Below are positions 1-8,204 of a DNA stretch of 10,018 nucleotides, piece after piece (position 1 is the stretch's first letter; each line of letters opens with the position of its first letter). Where the stretch lies: contig JAZRXM010000030.1 of assembly GCA_045600205.1 (NCBI GenBank), positions 1-10,018 on the forward strand. Reading direction: 5' to 3'. The notes beneath the pieces are model-generated. The model was given only the letters and a program-made list of their open reading frames with translations. It had not been told where the DNA came from and made no database searches. A program made the translations under genes and the position numbers. This DNA is from Firm-04 sp045600205. Its GTDB lineage: Bacteria; Bacillota; Clostridia; Oscillospirales; Ruminococcaceae.

Positions 1-2
1 TG

Positions 3-2330
3 ACGAAAGCGTTGGAAACGGCAGTCCAGAACGGTATGACATTCGAAGAGTACAAGGACGAATATTATCGTCAGACCGGTCGGAATTTTGATGATGACTG
101 GAACGATGCAATGAAGCGTGCTGAGGAAGAAATGGAAGCCAACAAAGCAGAACGCATTACCTCCTGCACACCTGACCTGTTCTTCCGCCCAATGACCAGG
201 GAAGAATTGGAACGCCCGACGGTCTGGACGGACACCATTACCGATGACGGCTCTCTGACCACATTGCTTGCCAATGCAAAAAGCGATGCTCAGCCGGTTC
301 TTTGCTCGGATGGCAACAATTTGATGATGGTCTGGCTGCAAACGGATGTCAGCCGCGGCACAGGAAATTCATCTCAGGCGGTGTTCTCCGTCTTTGACCC
401 TGAAACCGACAAATGGAGCAATCCACAGGCAATCGACAGCAACAACAGCGCAGACTTCTACCCGACAATTTATGCGGCTTCTGACGGTATTCATGTGGCA
501 TATCTGGAATCCAAGGAAGTGTTCGAGGATGCCAATACCATGACACTGTCCGAATTTGCTGCACAGTTGCAGATCGCAACCGCAAAGTATGATGCGGCAA
601 CAGGCGCATTCGTCAATTACCAGACACTCGATGCCAACGCAAACGGCGGCACTGCCATGAATCTGCAATTCATGGAGGAAACAGACGGCAAGCTTTATCT
701 GCTTTGGCAGTCCAGCGAATCTGATGACCTGTTCTTTGTCGATCAGACCGGTTATGTTGCAGCGGCAGAACTGACAGAGGAAGGCTTCTCTGAACCTGTC
801 AGACTGGCAGAAAAAGTCTATCTGCTGGATTATACCTGCGGTTTGGACGAAAACGGAAAGCTTCAGATCGCTTATGTAATCTCTCCTGACGGCAAACTGG
901 ATGATCTTTCCAATTCTCAGCTGATGCTGAAATCGATTGCCGGCACCGGTAAACTGCTTTCAAAGGGCATCATTTCCCATGTGACCTATTCCAGACTCCC
1001 GATGGGTGAGAAATCCGATTTTGTCTGGCTTCAGGATGGCGTCCTCAGTACTTGCGGCAAGGAAGAAGGTACCACGCAAAGCATCCTGAACAGCAAAGGT
1101 TATTCACTGACAGGTGAGTACAGCATTTGTGACGACCGTATTCTGTTCCTTGCAGCAACCGGGAATGGTTCGGCACTGTGCTCTGCAAGCTATGACACAG
1201 AAACCGGTACAATTCAATCTCCGATCGTACTGGATACCGTAACAGACGGCACGTTCAACAAGCTTTCTGCTGCGAAATTCAACGATGATACCGTATATAC
1301 GGTCAATGCATTTACCGTGGAAGGCGAGGAAGATAATCTGACCTCACACTGCAATGTATGCTGCGGCATGGTGGCAGATATCTATGATCTGGCAGTTACC
1401 GATGTTGATTTTGACAGAACCAAGGCTGTTTCGGAAGGCGTATTTCCGATTGATGTTACGGTTCGCAACAATGGTTCCGTGAAGGCAAGCAGCATGACGC
1501 TGACTCTTACCAATGAAAAGGGTGCGGAAATCGCATCTCAGGTGTTTGAGGATACGATTGCTTCGGGCGAGGAATCCGTTTTGCACTTTGAACCGACACT
1601 CGGCACAATCGACGGTGCGGTGACGTATCATGTTTCTGTTTCGGATGCCAACCACGATTCCGCACCCGAAAACAACACTGCTGCAATTGATCTGACACTG
1701 ACAGATCTTTCCATTGAAACAGAGATCATGTATCTGGAAGATGAAAACGGCGAATCCACGCAGGTTACCCTTTTGATCACCAATTACAGCAATGTACCTG
1801 CACCTGCATTCATTACGGCAAGTACGGATTCTGATGGCGTAGTCACTTCAAGATTTATGCTCCCTGACATTGCTCCGCACGAAACCGCTGTTTATACTGT
1901 GGATGCTTCGGTTCTGCTGGGCGATCGCTATCACGATTTCGTCAAACTGTATGTATCGACCGAAGTTGCTGACGCAGATCATACGGACAATACCACTTAT
2001 ATTGTCCTGACACAAGGCGGCTTCAATGCACATCAATTGGGCGATATTGATTTCAGCGGTTCCGTAGATGTTACGGATGCTGTTCTGGCACTGAAAATCT
2101 TTGCTGTTTCCATGCTGGAAAATGAGGACGAAACCTATACCGACTTTCAGAAGAACATTGCGGATGCAGATGGCAATGCTGTCGTGGATACCGCAGATGC
2201 CATTGCCATTTTGCAGTACTATGCAAAGTACAATCTGTTTGAGGACGATATGGGATCTACTTCGTTTGAGCAGTTTATGGAGGATTATCTGAAAAAGGAG
2301 GCACCATCGAATGAATCGGAAACCGTTTGA
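3..2330 (+). CDS. Dockerin-bearing secreted protein: probable beta-propeller, two CARDB-like domains, C-terminal dockerin (5' partial)
   Basis: The frame is open from base 3. A TTG at base 12 is the first possible start, but no ribosome binding site precedes it and no signal peptide follows, so the true start is almost certainly upstream. Numbering from that TTG as residue 1, residues about 1-60 are acidic and helical. Residues about 75-455 are beta-rich and repeat the pattern of aromatic/hydrophobic strand, DxxTGxW or DxETG turn, and strand (FDPETDKWSNPQAI, YDAATGAFVNYQTL, YDTETGTIQSPIVL), as in beta-propellers. Residues 458-556 and 566-668 look like two CARDB-type Ig folds (YDLAVTDV, VTVRNNG, SDANHDSAPENNTA; then LLITNYSNVP, DADHTDNTTYIVL). 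Residues 676-741 are a dockerin, followed by an acidic tail of about 30 residues. No catalytic residues are recognisable. The likely role is a non-enzymatic binding or structural component docked onto a cohesin scaffold outside the cell. Dockerin confidence is high, CARDB moderate, propeller tentative. Confidence 0.9.
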   Translation, partial: TKALETAVQNGMTFEEYKDEYYRQTGRNFDDDWNDAMKRAEEEMEANKAERITSCTPDLFFRPMTREELERPTVWTDTITDDGSLTTLLANAKSDAQPVLCSDGNNLMMVWLQTDVSRGTGNSSQAVFSVFDPETDKWSNPQAIDSNNSADFYPTIYAASDGIHVAYLESKEVFEDANTMTLSEFAAQLQIATAKYDAATGAFVNYQTLDANANGGTAMNLQFMEETDGKLYLLWQSSESDDLFFVDQTGYVAAAELTEEGFSEPVRLAEKVYLLDYTCGLDENGKLQIAYVISPDGKLDDLSNSQLMLKSIAGTGKLLSKGIISHVTYSRLPMGEKSDFVWLQDGVLSTCGKEEGTTQSILNSKGYSLTGEYSICDDRILFLAATGNGSALCSASYDTETGTIQSPIVLDTVTDGTFNKLSAAKFNDDTVYTVNAFTVEGEEDNLTSHCNVCCGMVADIYDLAVTDVDFDRTKAVSEGVFPIDVTVRNNGSVKASSMTLTLTNEKGAEIASQVFEDTIASGEESVLHFEPTLGTIDGAVTYHVSVSDANHDSAPENNTAAIDLTLTDLSIETEIMYLEDENGESTQVTLLITNYSNVPAPAFITASTDSDGVVTSRFMLPDIAPHETAVYTVDASVLLGDRYHDFVKLYVSTEVADADHTDNTTYIVLTQGGFNAHQLGDIDFSGSVDVTDAVLALKIFAVSMLENEDETYTDFQKNIADADGNAVVDTADAIAILQYYAKYNLFEDDMGSTSFEQFMEDYLKKEAPSNESETV
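2037..2234 (+). other. Dockerin domain (two calcium-loop repeats) inside the first gene
   Basis: Two EF-hand-like loops are visible. The first is D678-x-D680-x-S682-G-S-V-D686-x-x-D689 (GDIDFSGSVDVTDAVLALK). The second is D718-x-D720-G-N722-x-V-V-D726-x-x-D729 (DADGNAVVDTADAIAILQYY). Both have acidic or polar residues at loop positions 1, 3, 5, 9 and 12, and each is followed by a helix, as in cellulosomal dockerins. Dockerins bind cohesin modules on scaffoldins, so the host should encode at least one cohesin protein; none is in this window. The spacing and loop pattern are canonical enough for a confident call. The dockerin type or cohesin specificity cannot be assigned by eye. Confidence 0.92.
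2295..2301 (+). promoter_or_regulatory. Ribosome binding site of the LRR gene, inside the end of the dockerin gene
   Basis: AAGGAGG lies 9 bases before the ATG at 2311 and within the last codons of the upstream gene. Its match to the anti-Shine-Dalgarno sequence is strong and it fixes the start of the next gene. With a 20-base overlap of the two reading frames, it points to translational coupling. Confidence 0.9.
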
Positions 2331-5300
2331 CAAGCACAATCGGCGCATTCTCGCGGCAGTTCTTGCTGCGGCAATGCTCCTGAATTTCAATGAAACAAAA
2401 TTTGATAACGGTGAAACATATTCCGCAATTCGTGCAGTGGCGGCAGATATTCTGCCGTCCGCTGCTGTGAAAGCGGGCATTATGGATACCGCAGCTACTA
2501 CAACGACTACCAAAGCGACCACCACAACCACTGCGACGAAAACCACAGGGATTACAACTTCCACGGTCGCAAAGACAACCACTGTGACTACCACAAAGGC
2601 TCCGGTGACAACGGTATCTACCACAGGGACAACCGTCCCGAAAACGACCACCACTGTTACCACCACAACTACCATTCCCCTTTATGAAGAACCGACGCTC
2701 GGTCTGGTGTATCGGATCGAGGAAGATGCGGTCATCATTGTCGGCTACAAGGGCAGCGGCGAGGAACTGACGATCCCTTCCGCAATCAATGGTCTGCCCG
2801 TCACGGCAATTGCCAATAATGCTTTATCCGGTCAGAAAGAATTGAAAAAGCTTTCTGTGCCGAGTTCTGTCCTGACGATTGGAAATAGTGCATTCAGCAA
2901 TTGTACCGCATTAGAAACCGTTTCATTGGCGGAAGGCGTGCAAACGATCGGATCATCTGCCTTTTATACCTGTTCCGCACTGACTGCCATTGTTTTGCCG
3001 GATTCTGTGACCGAAATCGGCAGTTCCTGTTTTTATGGCTGTACTTCCTTGCAGTCAGCCACGATTGGTGCAGGCTTGACCGCATTGCCTAATTACGCCT
3101 TTCAATCCGACACCAAACTCGAAAAGGTTGTGTTTGACAGCAAAAGCAGCCTGAAAAGTGTCGGAAATAGTGCATTTTACGGTTGCAGCAATCTGGTGTT
3201 GGATACTCTGCCTGCAAGTGTATTGAGCATCGGTGAATACGCTTTTTATCGTTGCAATTCGATCACAGAATTTACCTTCCCTGAAAATGTCGAAGTCATC
3301 GGAAAAGATGTCATGGAGTATGCACAATCGCTGACAACGGTTCATCTTCCCGATGGACTGACCGAGATCAGTCAGTATGCATTCAACCAATGCAACAAGC
3401 TGAAAACGCTCGATATGGGAAGCAAACTCACTACCATTAACGAATATGCGTTTGGTTACACTGCATTGGAGAGTTTTACGGCCCCCGAATCATTGGAGTA
3501 TCTTGGCAATTATGCTTTTGCTTATTGTTATGATCTGAAAACGGTGCAGTTGTCAGATCATATGGCATATATTGGCAATTATGTGTTTAATCAGGACTCA
3601 TCCCTGGATTCCGTTTCCGTGGGCTTACGAAGTGATGTAAAGATGTCATCCAGTTCATGGTATGCCTCTTCTTCTCATCCGTTTGAATTAACATTGCATC
3701 TGGACGGGGATTTCACTGCGAATAATGTCGGTTTGGGCGGATATTTCAGAAAATTGACGTTTACCGGTACGGCAACCTCTTTGGGTTCAATGACCATGAA
3801 CTCCGGATCCTACCTTGAGGAACTGATTTTACCGGAAGGTCTGACCAAGATTCCGAATTCTTTTTGCTATTCTTGCCGTTCACTGACTTCCGTTTCGATT
3901 CCTGATACGGTGACAGAGATCGGAAAAAGTGCGTTTAGCGGTTGTTCTGCTCTGCAATCCATATCGCTTTCGGATAATATCGAAGTGATTGGCAGCAATG
4001 CGTTCGCCAGTTGTACGGCATTGAAAGAAATTCACTTGCCTTCGAAGCTGCAAACCATTGAGAGTTCTATGTTGAGTCAATGTTCTTCTTTGCAGGAAGT
4101 AAAGCTCCCTGATTCAGTAACTGCAATCGGAAACGAGGCATTTTATTCCTGCAGTGGATTGAAGACAGTCGTTTTGCCTGAGAACCTGCAAACCATTGGA
4201 GCGAGTGCTTTCTACCGCTGCAGCTCGCTGAAATCCATCAAGATTCCTTCCAAGGTAACGGTGATCGGAAAATCTGCGTTTGAGAGCTGTTCTTCTTGGG
4301 AATATGCAGAACTTCCCGATACGCTGGAGGATATTCAGGAAGCAGCATTCCGTTCTTGTTTCAAACTGGTTATTGATAAACTGCCTGCTTCGCTGACGCA
4401 TCTTGGTTCGTACGCGCTGTCTTCCGTGAAATCAATGAAAGAATGGAGCATTTCTGCAACCTGCACCTACGATGCATATGCATTCAGCGGCATTGCTTCC
4501 ATCCACAAGCTGGTTCTTTCCAAGGATATGCCGCTTTCGCAGAATTTGTTCTCTAATTTGTCGAATCTGGAAATCGTCGTTTTCAAAGATGATATTTCGG
4601 CATATACTCTGCCAGAAGGTCTGTTTTCCGGTTGTTCCAAGCTTGTGGCGGTGGATTACCGCGGAGCATGGAAAAACATTCCTGCTTCCATATTCCAAGG
4701 CTGCTCAAAACTGAATATGAACTTCCCGACTGATGCAATCAGCATCGGAACGGAAGCATTTATGGGATGTTTATCCATGAGCGGTAAGATTTCGCTGGCT
4801 GCTGACGCAACGGTTGGTGAGAGAGCTTTTGCAAATTGTAAAAGTATCACGGAACTGGAATTCTGCGGTGCAGCACGTTCTCTCGGCAAGGATTGTTTTG
4901 CCGGTCTGGGGATTACATCGCTCACATATGTTCAGCCAAAATCCTGTGGAGCAGAGGTATTCAAAGGCTGTGCATCGCTGGAAAAAGTCGTGCTCCCGAA
5001 TGGAACGACATCATTGGGCACGTATATGTTCCTGGATTGTAAGGCACTGAAAGAAGTATCGATCCCTGATTCGATGACATACATCAACGAATATGTATTC
5101 CAGAACTGCACTGCACTGGAGGAGATTCGGCTGCCTGCAAGGCTGAGTTCTATTTCAAGTCATGCGTTTTCAGGCTGTTCTTCTTTGAAGCATATTCAGA
5201 TTCCTTCTACTGTTACATTTATTTCATACAACGCATTTGAGAAATGCACTTCTCTGACCGATGTGGAATTCCCTTGGAACATGAAGCTGAGTTCCCTCTA

Positions 5301-8118
5301 TGATGGTATGTTCTCAGGCTGCACTTCGCTGGAGAAAATTGAACTGCCGTCCTCAATCACTACGATCTTTTCAAGCGCATTCGAAGGATGTAAAAAACTG
5401 ACGGAAGTGGTGATGCGCGGCAACGTGACTTCCATTTACGATTCCGCATTTTCAGGCTGCGGCTTTACAGAATTCGAAGTGCCGAACAGTGTCACTTCCT
5501 TGGGCGCGAAGGCGTTCAGCAACTGCGCTGAGTTGAAAAAGGTCAAGCTCTCTGCTGCACTGAATATTTTGGACGATTCGTTGTTCTCCGGATGCGAAAA
5601 ACTGACGGAAGTCATCCTGCCGCCCGCACTCCAGAAAATCGGCGCCAGCGTATTCAACAAATGTTACGCTATGACTTCGCTGGAATTGCCGGATTCCATT
5701 TTTGCTATTGGCAATATGGCATTTTATTATTGCAAAAATCTGGAAACCATCCATATGCCTGAGAGTCTGCAATTTCTTGGCAGCAGAGTTTTTGATGGTT
5801 GTGCTGCATTGAAAGAAATCGTAATTCCTGATCAGGTCGAAACCTTGAACGAGTCTGTGTTCTATAATAACACCAATCTGACAAAAGTGACCCTGCCGAG
5901 CAATCTCCAGTCCATCGGTTCGTATGCATTTTATAAATGTACCTCTCTTGCAGAGATTCAGATTCCGGAATGTTGTGCGACAATTAGTGAATCGGCTTTC
6001 TATGGTTGTGCTGCACTGAAAAAAGTCGTGCTTCCGCAGGTCATGCAAACTCTGTCGCGTCAGGTGTTTGCAGGCTGTACCAGTCTGACGGATGTGACAC
6101 TTCCTGAGGGCATGACTCAGATAGACATGAGTGCCTTCAAGGATTGTACGGCACTTTCTGTACTGAGCATTCCAATGAGCATATCATCTTGTTCTTCTGC
6201 ATCCGATTACTACGGTACGATTCCTGAAACGGTGGTTCTGCGGGTATACTATAACACTACTTCGTACCAACGGTTGAAAGCATACCCGAATCCCTTGGAA
6301 CTGCTTGACAAAACAACAGGTGAACTGATCGACCCATCTACGATTGTAGAACCTGTTTCACCTGAAAAAATCATCTATACAGATGAAGAAACAGGACTGA
6401 AATATCATTATTACGACAGTTTTTCTACATCCATTTGTCTGGTCGGCTGTGAGGATACCGTTGAGGATCTGGTTTTGCCGTACAATCTGAACGGAAAATC
6501 CATTTACTATTATAGAAGTACCCTGAAAGGTTCCAAATTCAAAACCGTTACATTTGATTCTTCTATTTCCGAATCCGTTCCGAGTGAAATGTTTGCTGAC
6601 TGTGTCAATCTGGAAAAAGTCGTGCTGAGTCCGATGCAGGCAAATATGAATTCCGCTGCTTTCTTAAACTGTACGGCTTTGAAAGAAATTGACCTTTCCA
6701 ACGTTACGAACATTGGTTCTGAAGCATTTGCAGGCTGCACAGCATTGAAAGAAATTGACCTTTCCAACGTTAAATACATCTCTTCCTGGGCATTTGTAAA
6801 CTGCTCCGCTTTGGAAGAAATTGATCTTCTCCATATTAATTCCTCTTTGGGAGAGGGCGCTTTCCAAGGCTGTTCCAAGCTTACCACAGTCAATTTCGGC
6901 AATGCATTTACCGCCAGCAGTCTTTCACAATACGTGTTCAGGAATTGCACTTCGCTGAAATCAATTTCGCTGCCTTCCTGTATCACATATATGTCGGATG
7001 GTGTATTTGAAGGCTGCACTTCTTTGGAGAAAATCGATATTCCTGAACATGTCAGCACGCTTTATGGCAAAACATTCAAGAATTGCACTTCTTTAAAAGA
7101 GCTGACAATTCCGATGTCGATTTCTTCCTTGTACGGTGATGTCCTGAGTGGTTGTACGTCGCTGGAAAAGTTGACGATCCTGTATCCCGGTTCGTTCTAT
7201 TTATATACGGACAGCCTTGTTAACTGCCCGAATTTGAAAACCATCGTTGCCAACCTCATCCAGTACTCAGAGCATGCCTTTGGTGAAGAAAAGAACGAAG
7301 AAACAGGAGAATATACACCATACAATACAAAGATCACCTTTGAGGCATGTCCGACCTATCGATTCCGTGAACTGACCGAGGAAAGCAATATTATTCTCGT
7401 GCCGCGTGGTATGGAATATCATGTGGAGGACGATTATGTGGTCATTGATTCTGTATCGGAAAGCTGTTCCGATTATGGTACAATCTATATTCCGAGTATG
7501 ATTGAAGGATTGCCTGTCAAAGTTCTGGGCGATGGCGTGCATCCGATCCTGTCAGCAGCAACCATCGTTACAGGTATTGATTTGTCCCCGACAATTGAGA
7601 AAATTTCTGATTATGCTTGCTTCGGCTTAGAAAGCATCAGTTCCTGCTACGGTTCAGATATCGTATCGGAAATCGGTATCAATGCGTTTTATGGTACGAA
7701 CTACGAACTGAATGCGAAACAGCTCCATTCTAATATATGCCTCGGCAAAGTATTGTATCGTTGCTATTCCACTAAGCAAACCGTTGAAATTCCGGAAAAA
7801 GTGGAAGTGATCGGAAAGGATGCGTTCCGCAGCAATTATTATGTCAAAGAGATTGTCTTTGGCGAGAATGTCGTGTCCATTGAGGACGGCGCGTTCATGG
7901 ATTGCAGCAGGCTTCAGAGCATTGTGATTCCGGATACGGTCACGTTCATCGGTGATTATGTATTTGAAGGATGCACGGCACTGACCTCTGCGGAATTTGG
8001 CAGCGGCTTGCAAAGCATCGGTGCGGATATTTTCAGCGGATGTACTGCTCTGAAAACCGTTACAGCACCGTCGGATTCTCCCGCAGCAGCACTTGTTATT
8101 CCTGCAAAAACTGTATGA
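2311..8118 (+). CDS. Giant BspA-like leucine-rich-repeat surface protein with N-terminal Thr-rich stalk
   Basis: A complete gene of 1935 residues. It has a basic N-terminus (NRKPFDKHNRR), a hydrophobic core at residues 13-24 (ILAAVLAAAMLL), and a possible signal peptidase site only at AVAA45. Residues 60-121 are a threonine-rich linker. The rest is about 65 LRR_5/BspA-type repeats of mostly 23 residues. The repeat pattern is xxAFxgCsxLxxixLPxxvxxIG, for example SSAFYTCSALTAIVLPDSV. There are three blocks, each opened by a related cap at residues about 130, 1354 and 1697. An irregular stretch near residues 431-505 interrupts block 1. No dockerin, LPXTG, SLH or C-terminal membrane helix is visible; the protein ends about 20 residues after the last repeat. 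Known BspA-family proteins bind host matrix proteins or other bacteria, so an adhesin or surface recognition role is likely, but the ligand is unknown. The gene overlaps the upstream dockerin gene by 20 bases and should be co-transcribed and translationally coupled with it. Confidence 0.95.
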   Translation: MNRKPFDKHNRRILAAVLAAAMLLNFNETKFDNGETYSAIRAVAADILPSAAVKAGIMDTAATTTTTKATTTTTATKTTGITTSTVAKTTTVTTTKAPVTTVSTTGTTVPKTTTTVTTTTTIPLYEEPTLGLVYRIEEDAVIIVGYKGSGEELTIPSAINGLPVTAIANNALSGQKELKKLSVPSSVLTIGNSAFSNCTALETVSLAEGVQTIGSSAFYTCSALTAIVLPDSVTEIGSSCFYGCTSLQSATIGAGLTALPNYAFQSDTKLEKVVFDSKSSLKSVGNSAFYGCSNLVLDTLPASVLSIGEYAFYRCNSITEFTFPENVEVIGKDVMEYAQSLTTVHLPDGLTEISQYAFNQCNKLKTLDMGSKLTTINEYAFGYTALESFTAPESLEYLGNYAFAYCYDLKTVQLSDHMAYIGNYVFNQDSSLDSVSVGLRSDVKMSSSSWYASSSHPFELTLHLDGDFTANNVGLGGYFRKLTFTGTATSLGSMTMNSGSYLEELILPEGLTKIPNSFCYSCRSLTSVSIPDTVTEIGKSAFSGCSALQSISLSDNIEVIGSNAFASCTALKEIHLPSKLQTIESSMLSQCSSLQEVKLPDSVTAIGNEAFYSCSGLKTVVLPENLQTIGASAFYRCSSLKSIKIPSKVTVIGKSAFESCSSWEYAELPDTLEDIQEAAFRSCFKLVIDKLPASLTHLGSYALSSVKSMKEWSISATCTYDAYAFSGIASIHKLVLSKDMPLSQNLFSNLSNLEIVVFKDDISAYTLPEGLFSGCSKLVAVDYRGAWKNIPASIFQGCSKLNMNFPTDAISIGTEAFMGCLSMSGKISLAADATVGERAFANCKSITELEFCGAARSLGKDCFAGLGITSLTYVQPKSCGAEVFKGCASLEKVVLPNGTTSLGTYMFLDCKALKEVSIPDSMTYINEYVFQNCTALEEIRLPARLSSISSHAFSGCSSLKHIQIPSTVTFISYNAFEKCTSLTDVEFPWNMKLSSLYDGMFSGCTSLEKIELPSSITTIFSSAFEGCKKLTEVVMRGNVTSIYDSAFSGCGFTEFEVPNSVTSLGAKAFSNCAELKKVKLSAALNILDDSLFSGCEKLTEVILPPALQKIGASVFNKCYAMTSLELPDSIFAIGNMAFYYCKNLETIHMPESLQFLGSRVFDGCAALKEIVIPDQVETLNESVFYNNTNLTKVTLPSNLQSIGSYAFYKCTSLAEIQIPECCATISESAFYGCAALKKVVLPQVMQTLSRQVFAGCTSLTDVTLPEGMTQIDMSAFKDCTALSVLSIPMSISSCSSASDYYGTIPETVVLRVYYNTTSYQRLKAYPNPLELLDKTTGELIDPSTIVEPVSPEKIIYTDEETGLKYHYYDSFSTSICLVGCEDTVEDLVLPYNLNGKSIYYYRSTLKGSKFKTVTFDSSISESVPSEMFADCVNLEKVVLSPMQANMNSAAFLNCTALKEIDLSNVTNIGSEAFAGCTALKEIDLSNVKYISSWAFVNCSALEEIDLLHINSSLGEGAFQGCSKLTTVNFGNAFTASSLSQYVFRNCTSLKSISLPSCITYMSDGVFEGCTSLEKIDIPEHVSTLYGKTFKNCTSLKELTIPMSISSLYGDVLSGCTSLEKLTILYPGSFYLYTDSLVNCPNLKTIVANLIQYSEHAFGEEKNEETGEYTPYNTKITFEACPTYRFRELTEESNIILVPRGMEYHVEDDYVVIDSVSESCSDYGTIYIPSMIEGLPVKVLGDGVHPILSAATIVTGIDLSPTIEKISDYACFGLESISSCYGSDIVSEIGINAFYGTNYELNAKQLHSNICLGKVLYRCYSTKQTVEIPEKVEVIGKDAFRSNYYVKEIVFGENVVSIEDGAFMDCSRLQSIVIPDTVTFIGDYVFEGCTALTSAEFGSGLQSIGADIFSGCTALKTVTAPSDSPAAALVIPAKTV
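2488..2673 (+). repeat. Threonine-rich linker of the LRR protein
   Basis: Residues 60-121 are mostly threonine with scattered Lys, Ala, Val and Ser (for example TTTTTKATTTTTATKTT and TTTTVTTTTTIP). Such linkers join modules in ruminococcal surface proteins and are probable O-glycosylation or extended spacer regions. It is unusual here because only the export signal and about 15-35 residues precede it, so it looks like a stalk rather than a linker between two folded domains. Confidence 0.9.
2698..6195 (+). repeat. LRR block 1 with its N-terminal cap (about 47 repeats)
   Basis: A beta-rich cap (residues about 130-168: GLVYRIEEDAVIIVGY, then LTIPSAINGLPVTAI) is followed by about 47 repeats from residue 169. 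Most repeats are exactly 23 residues, with Phe at the AF position, Cys at the gC position and Leu/Ile/Val in the strand, giving a ladder of buried cysteines along the solenoid. Repeats near residues 431-505 and 690-780 are irregular in length and lose the Cys. A C-terminal segment rich in Tyr and Pro (residues about 1307-1350) separates this block from the next cap. The count was made by hand and may be off by a few. Confidence 0.85.
6370..7284 (+). repeat. LRR block 2 with its own cap (about 11 repeats)
   Basis: A second cap begins near residue 1354 (TGLKYHYYDSF, then LVLPYNLNGKSI), matching the plan of the first cap. About 11 repeats follow, including two with the identical core TALKEIDLSNV. 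Two of these repeats are 22 rather than 23 residues long. The block ends in a Tyr/Glu-rich linker near residue 1658. Confidence 0.8.
6679..6772 (+). repeat. Recent internal duplication within LRR block 2 (28-base identical copies)
   Basis: Bases 6679-6706 and 6745-6772 are identical over 28 bases (beginning TTGAAAGAAATTGACC), 66 bases apart, which is 22 codons. They encode LKEIDLSNV preceded by TA in both copies. Other repeats of this gene match at protein level but use different codons. This pair therefore looks like a recent duplication or conversion event. Confidence 0.85.
7399..8079 (+). repeat. LRR block 3 with its own cap (about 7 repeats), end of the LRR protein
   Basis: A third cap starts near residue 1697 (RGMEYHVEDDYVVI, then IYIPSMIEGLPVKVL) and follows the same plan. 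About seven repeats follow, the first three irregular and the last four canonical (KDAF, DGAF, DYVF, ADIF). The protein ends about 20 residues after the last repeat with PAKTV and shows no anchor or second domain. Confidence 0.8.
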
Positions 8119-8151
8119 TTGGAGCAATTATTACATATTTCATTGCAGGGG

Positions 8152-8183
8152 AAAAGCCGTTTGTCCATTGCAAACGGCTTTTT
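8152..8183 (+). terminator. Rho-independent terminator between the LRR gene and the GLUG gene
   Basis: AAAAGCCGTTTG, a 7-base loop TCCATTG, and CAAACGGCTTTT form a perfect 12-bp stem, followed by one more T for a run of five. The hairpin begins 33 bases after the stop codon of the LRR gene. It is A-tailed on the left arm, so it could also stop transcription from the other strand, although no gene is seen there. The remainder of the 95-base gap shows no convincing promoter. Read-through or attenuation would be needed for the next gene to share the upstream transcript. Confidence 0.88.
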
Positions 8184-8197
8184 GCCTGATGAATTTG

Positions 8198-8204
8198 AAG
8201 GAGG
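8198..8204 (+). promoter_or_regulatory. Ribosome binding site that sets the GTG start of the GLUG gene
   Basis: AAGGAGG with a 9-base spacer to GTG at 8214. The motif and spacing are the same as for the LRR gene. The next in-frame ATG (8277) lies inside the signal peptide and has no such site, so GTG is the start. The site lies 15 bases after the terminator hairpin. Confidence 0.92.

Noticed and set aside
12..14. TTG as the true start of the dockerin gene
   Set aside because: There is no ribosome binding site or signal peptide, and the frame is open to the window edge. A secreted dockerin protein should have its export signal further upstream.
1848..2675. Long minus-strand open frame with a valine-rich start
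   Set aside because: It is the complement of the Thr-rich linker (ACN codons read as GTN/NGT) plus the dockerin gene. It has no plausible start signal and lies against two clear plus-strand domains.
5452..6048. 198-residue minus-strand open frame inside the LRR gene
   Set aside because: It is a shadow of the periodic LRR coding sequence. Repeated motifs such as FFQCSTTI mirror the plus-strand repeats and there is no start signal.
8119..8147. Promoter before the terminator (TTGGAG followed by an A/T-rich stretch)
   Set aside because: No good -10 box occurs at 16-18 bases from the TTGGAG. The match is too weak to call.
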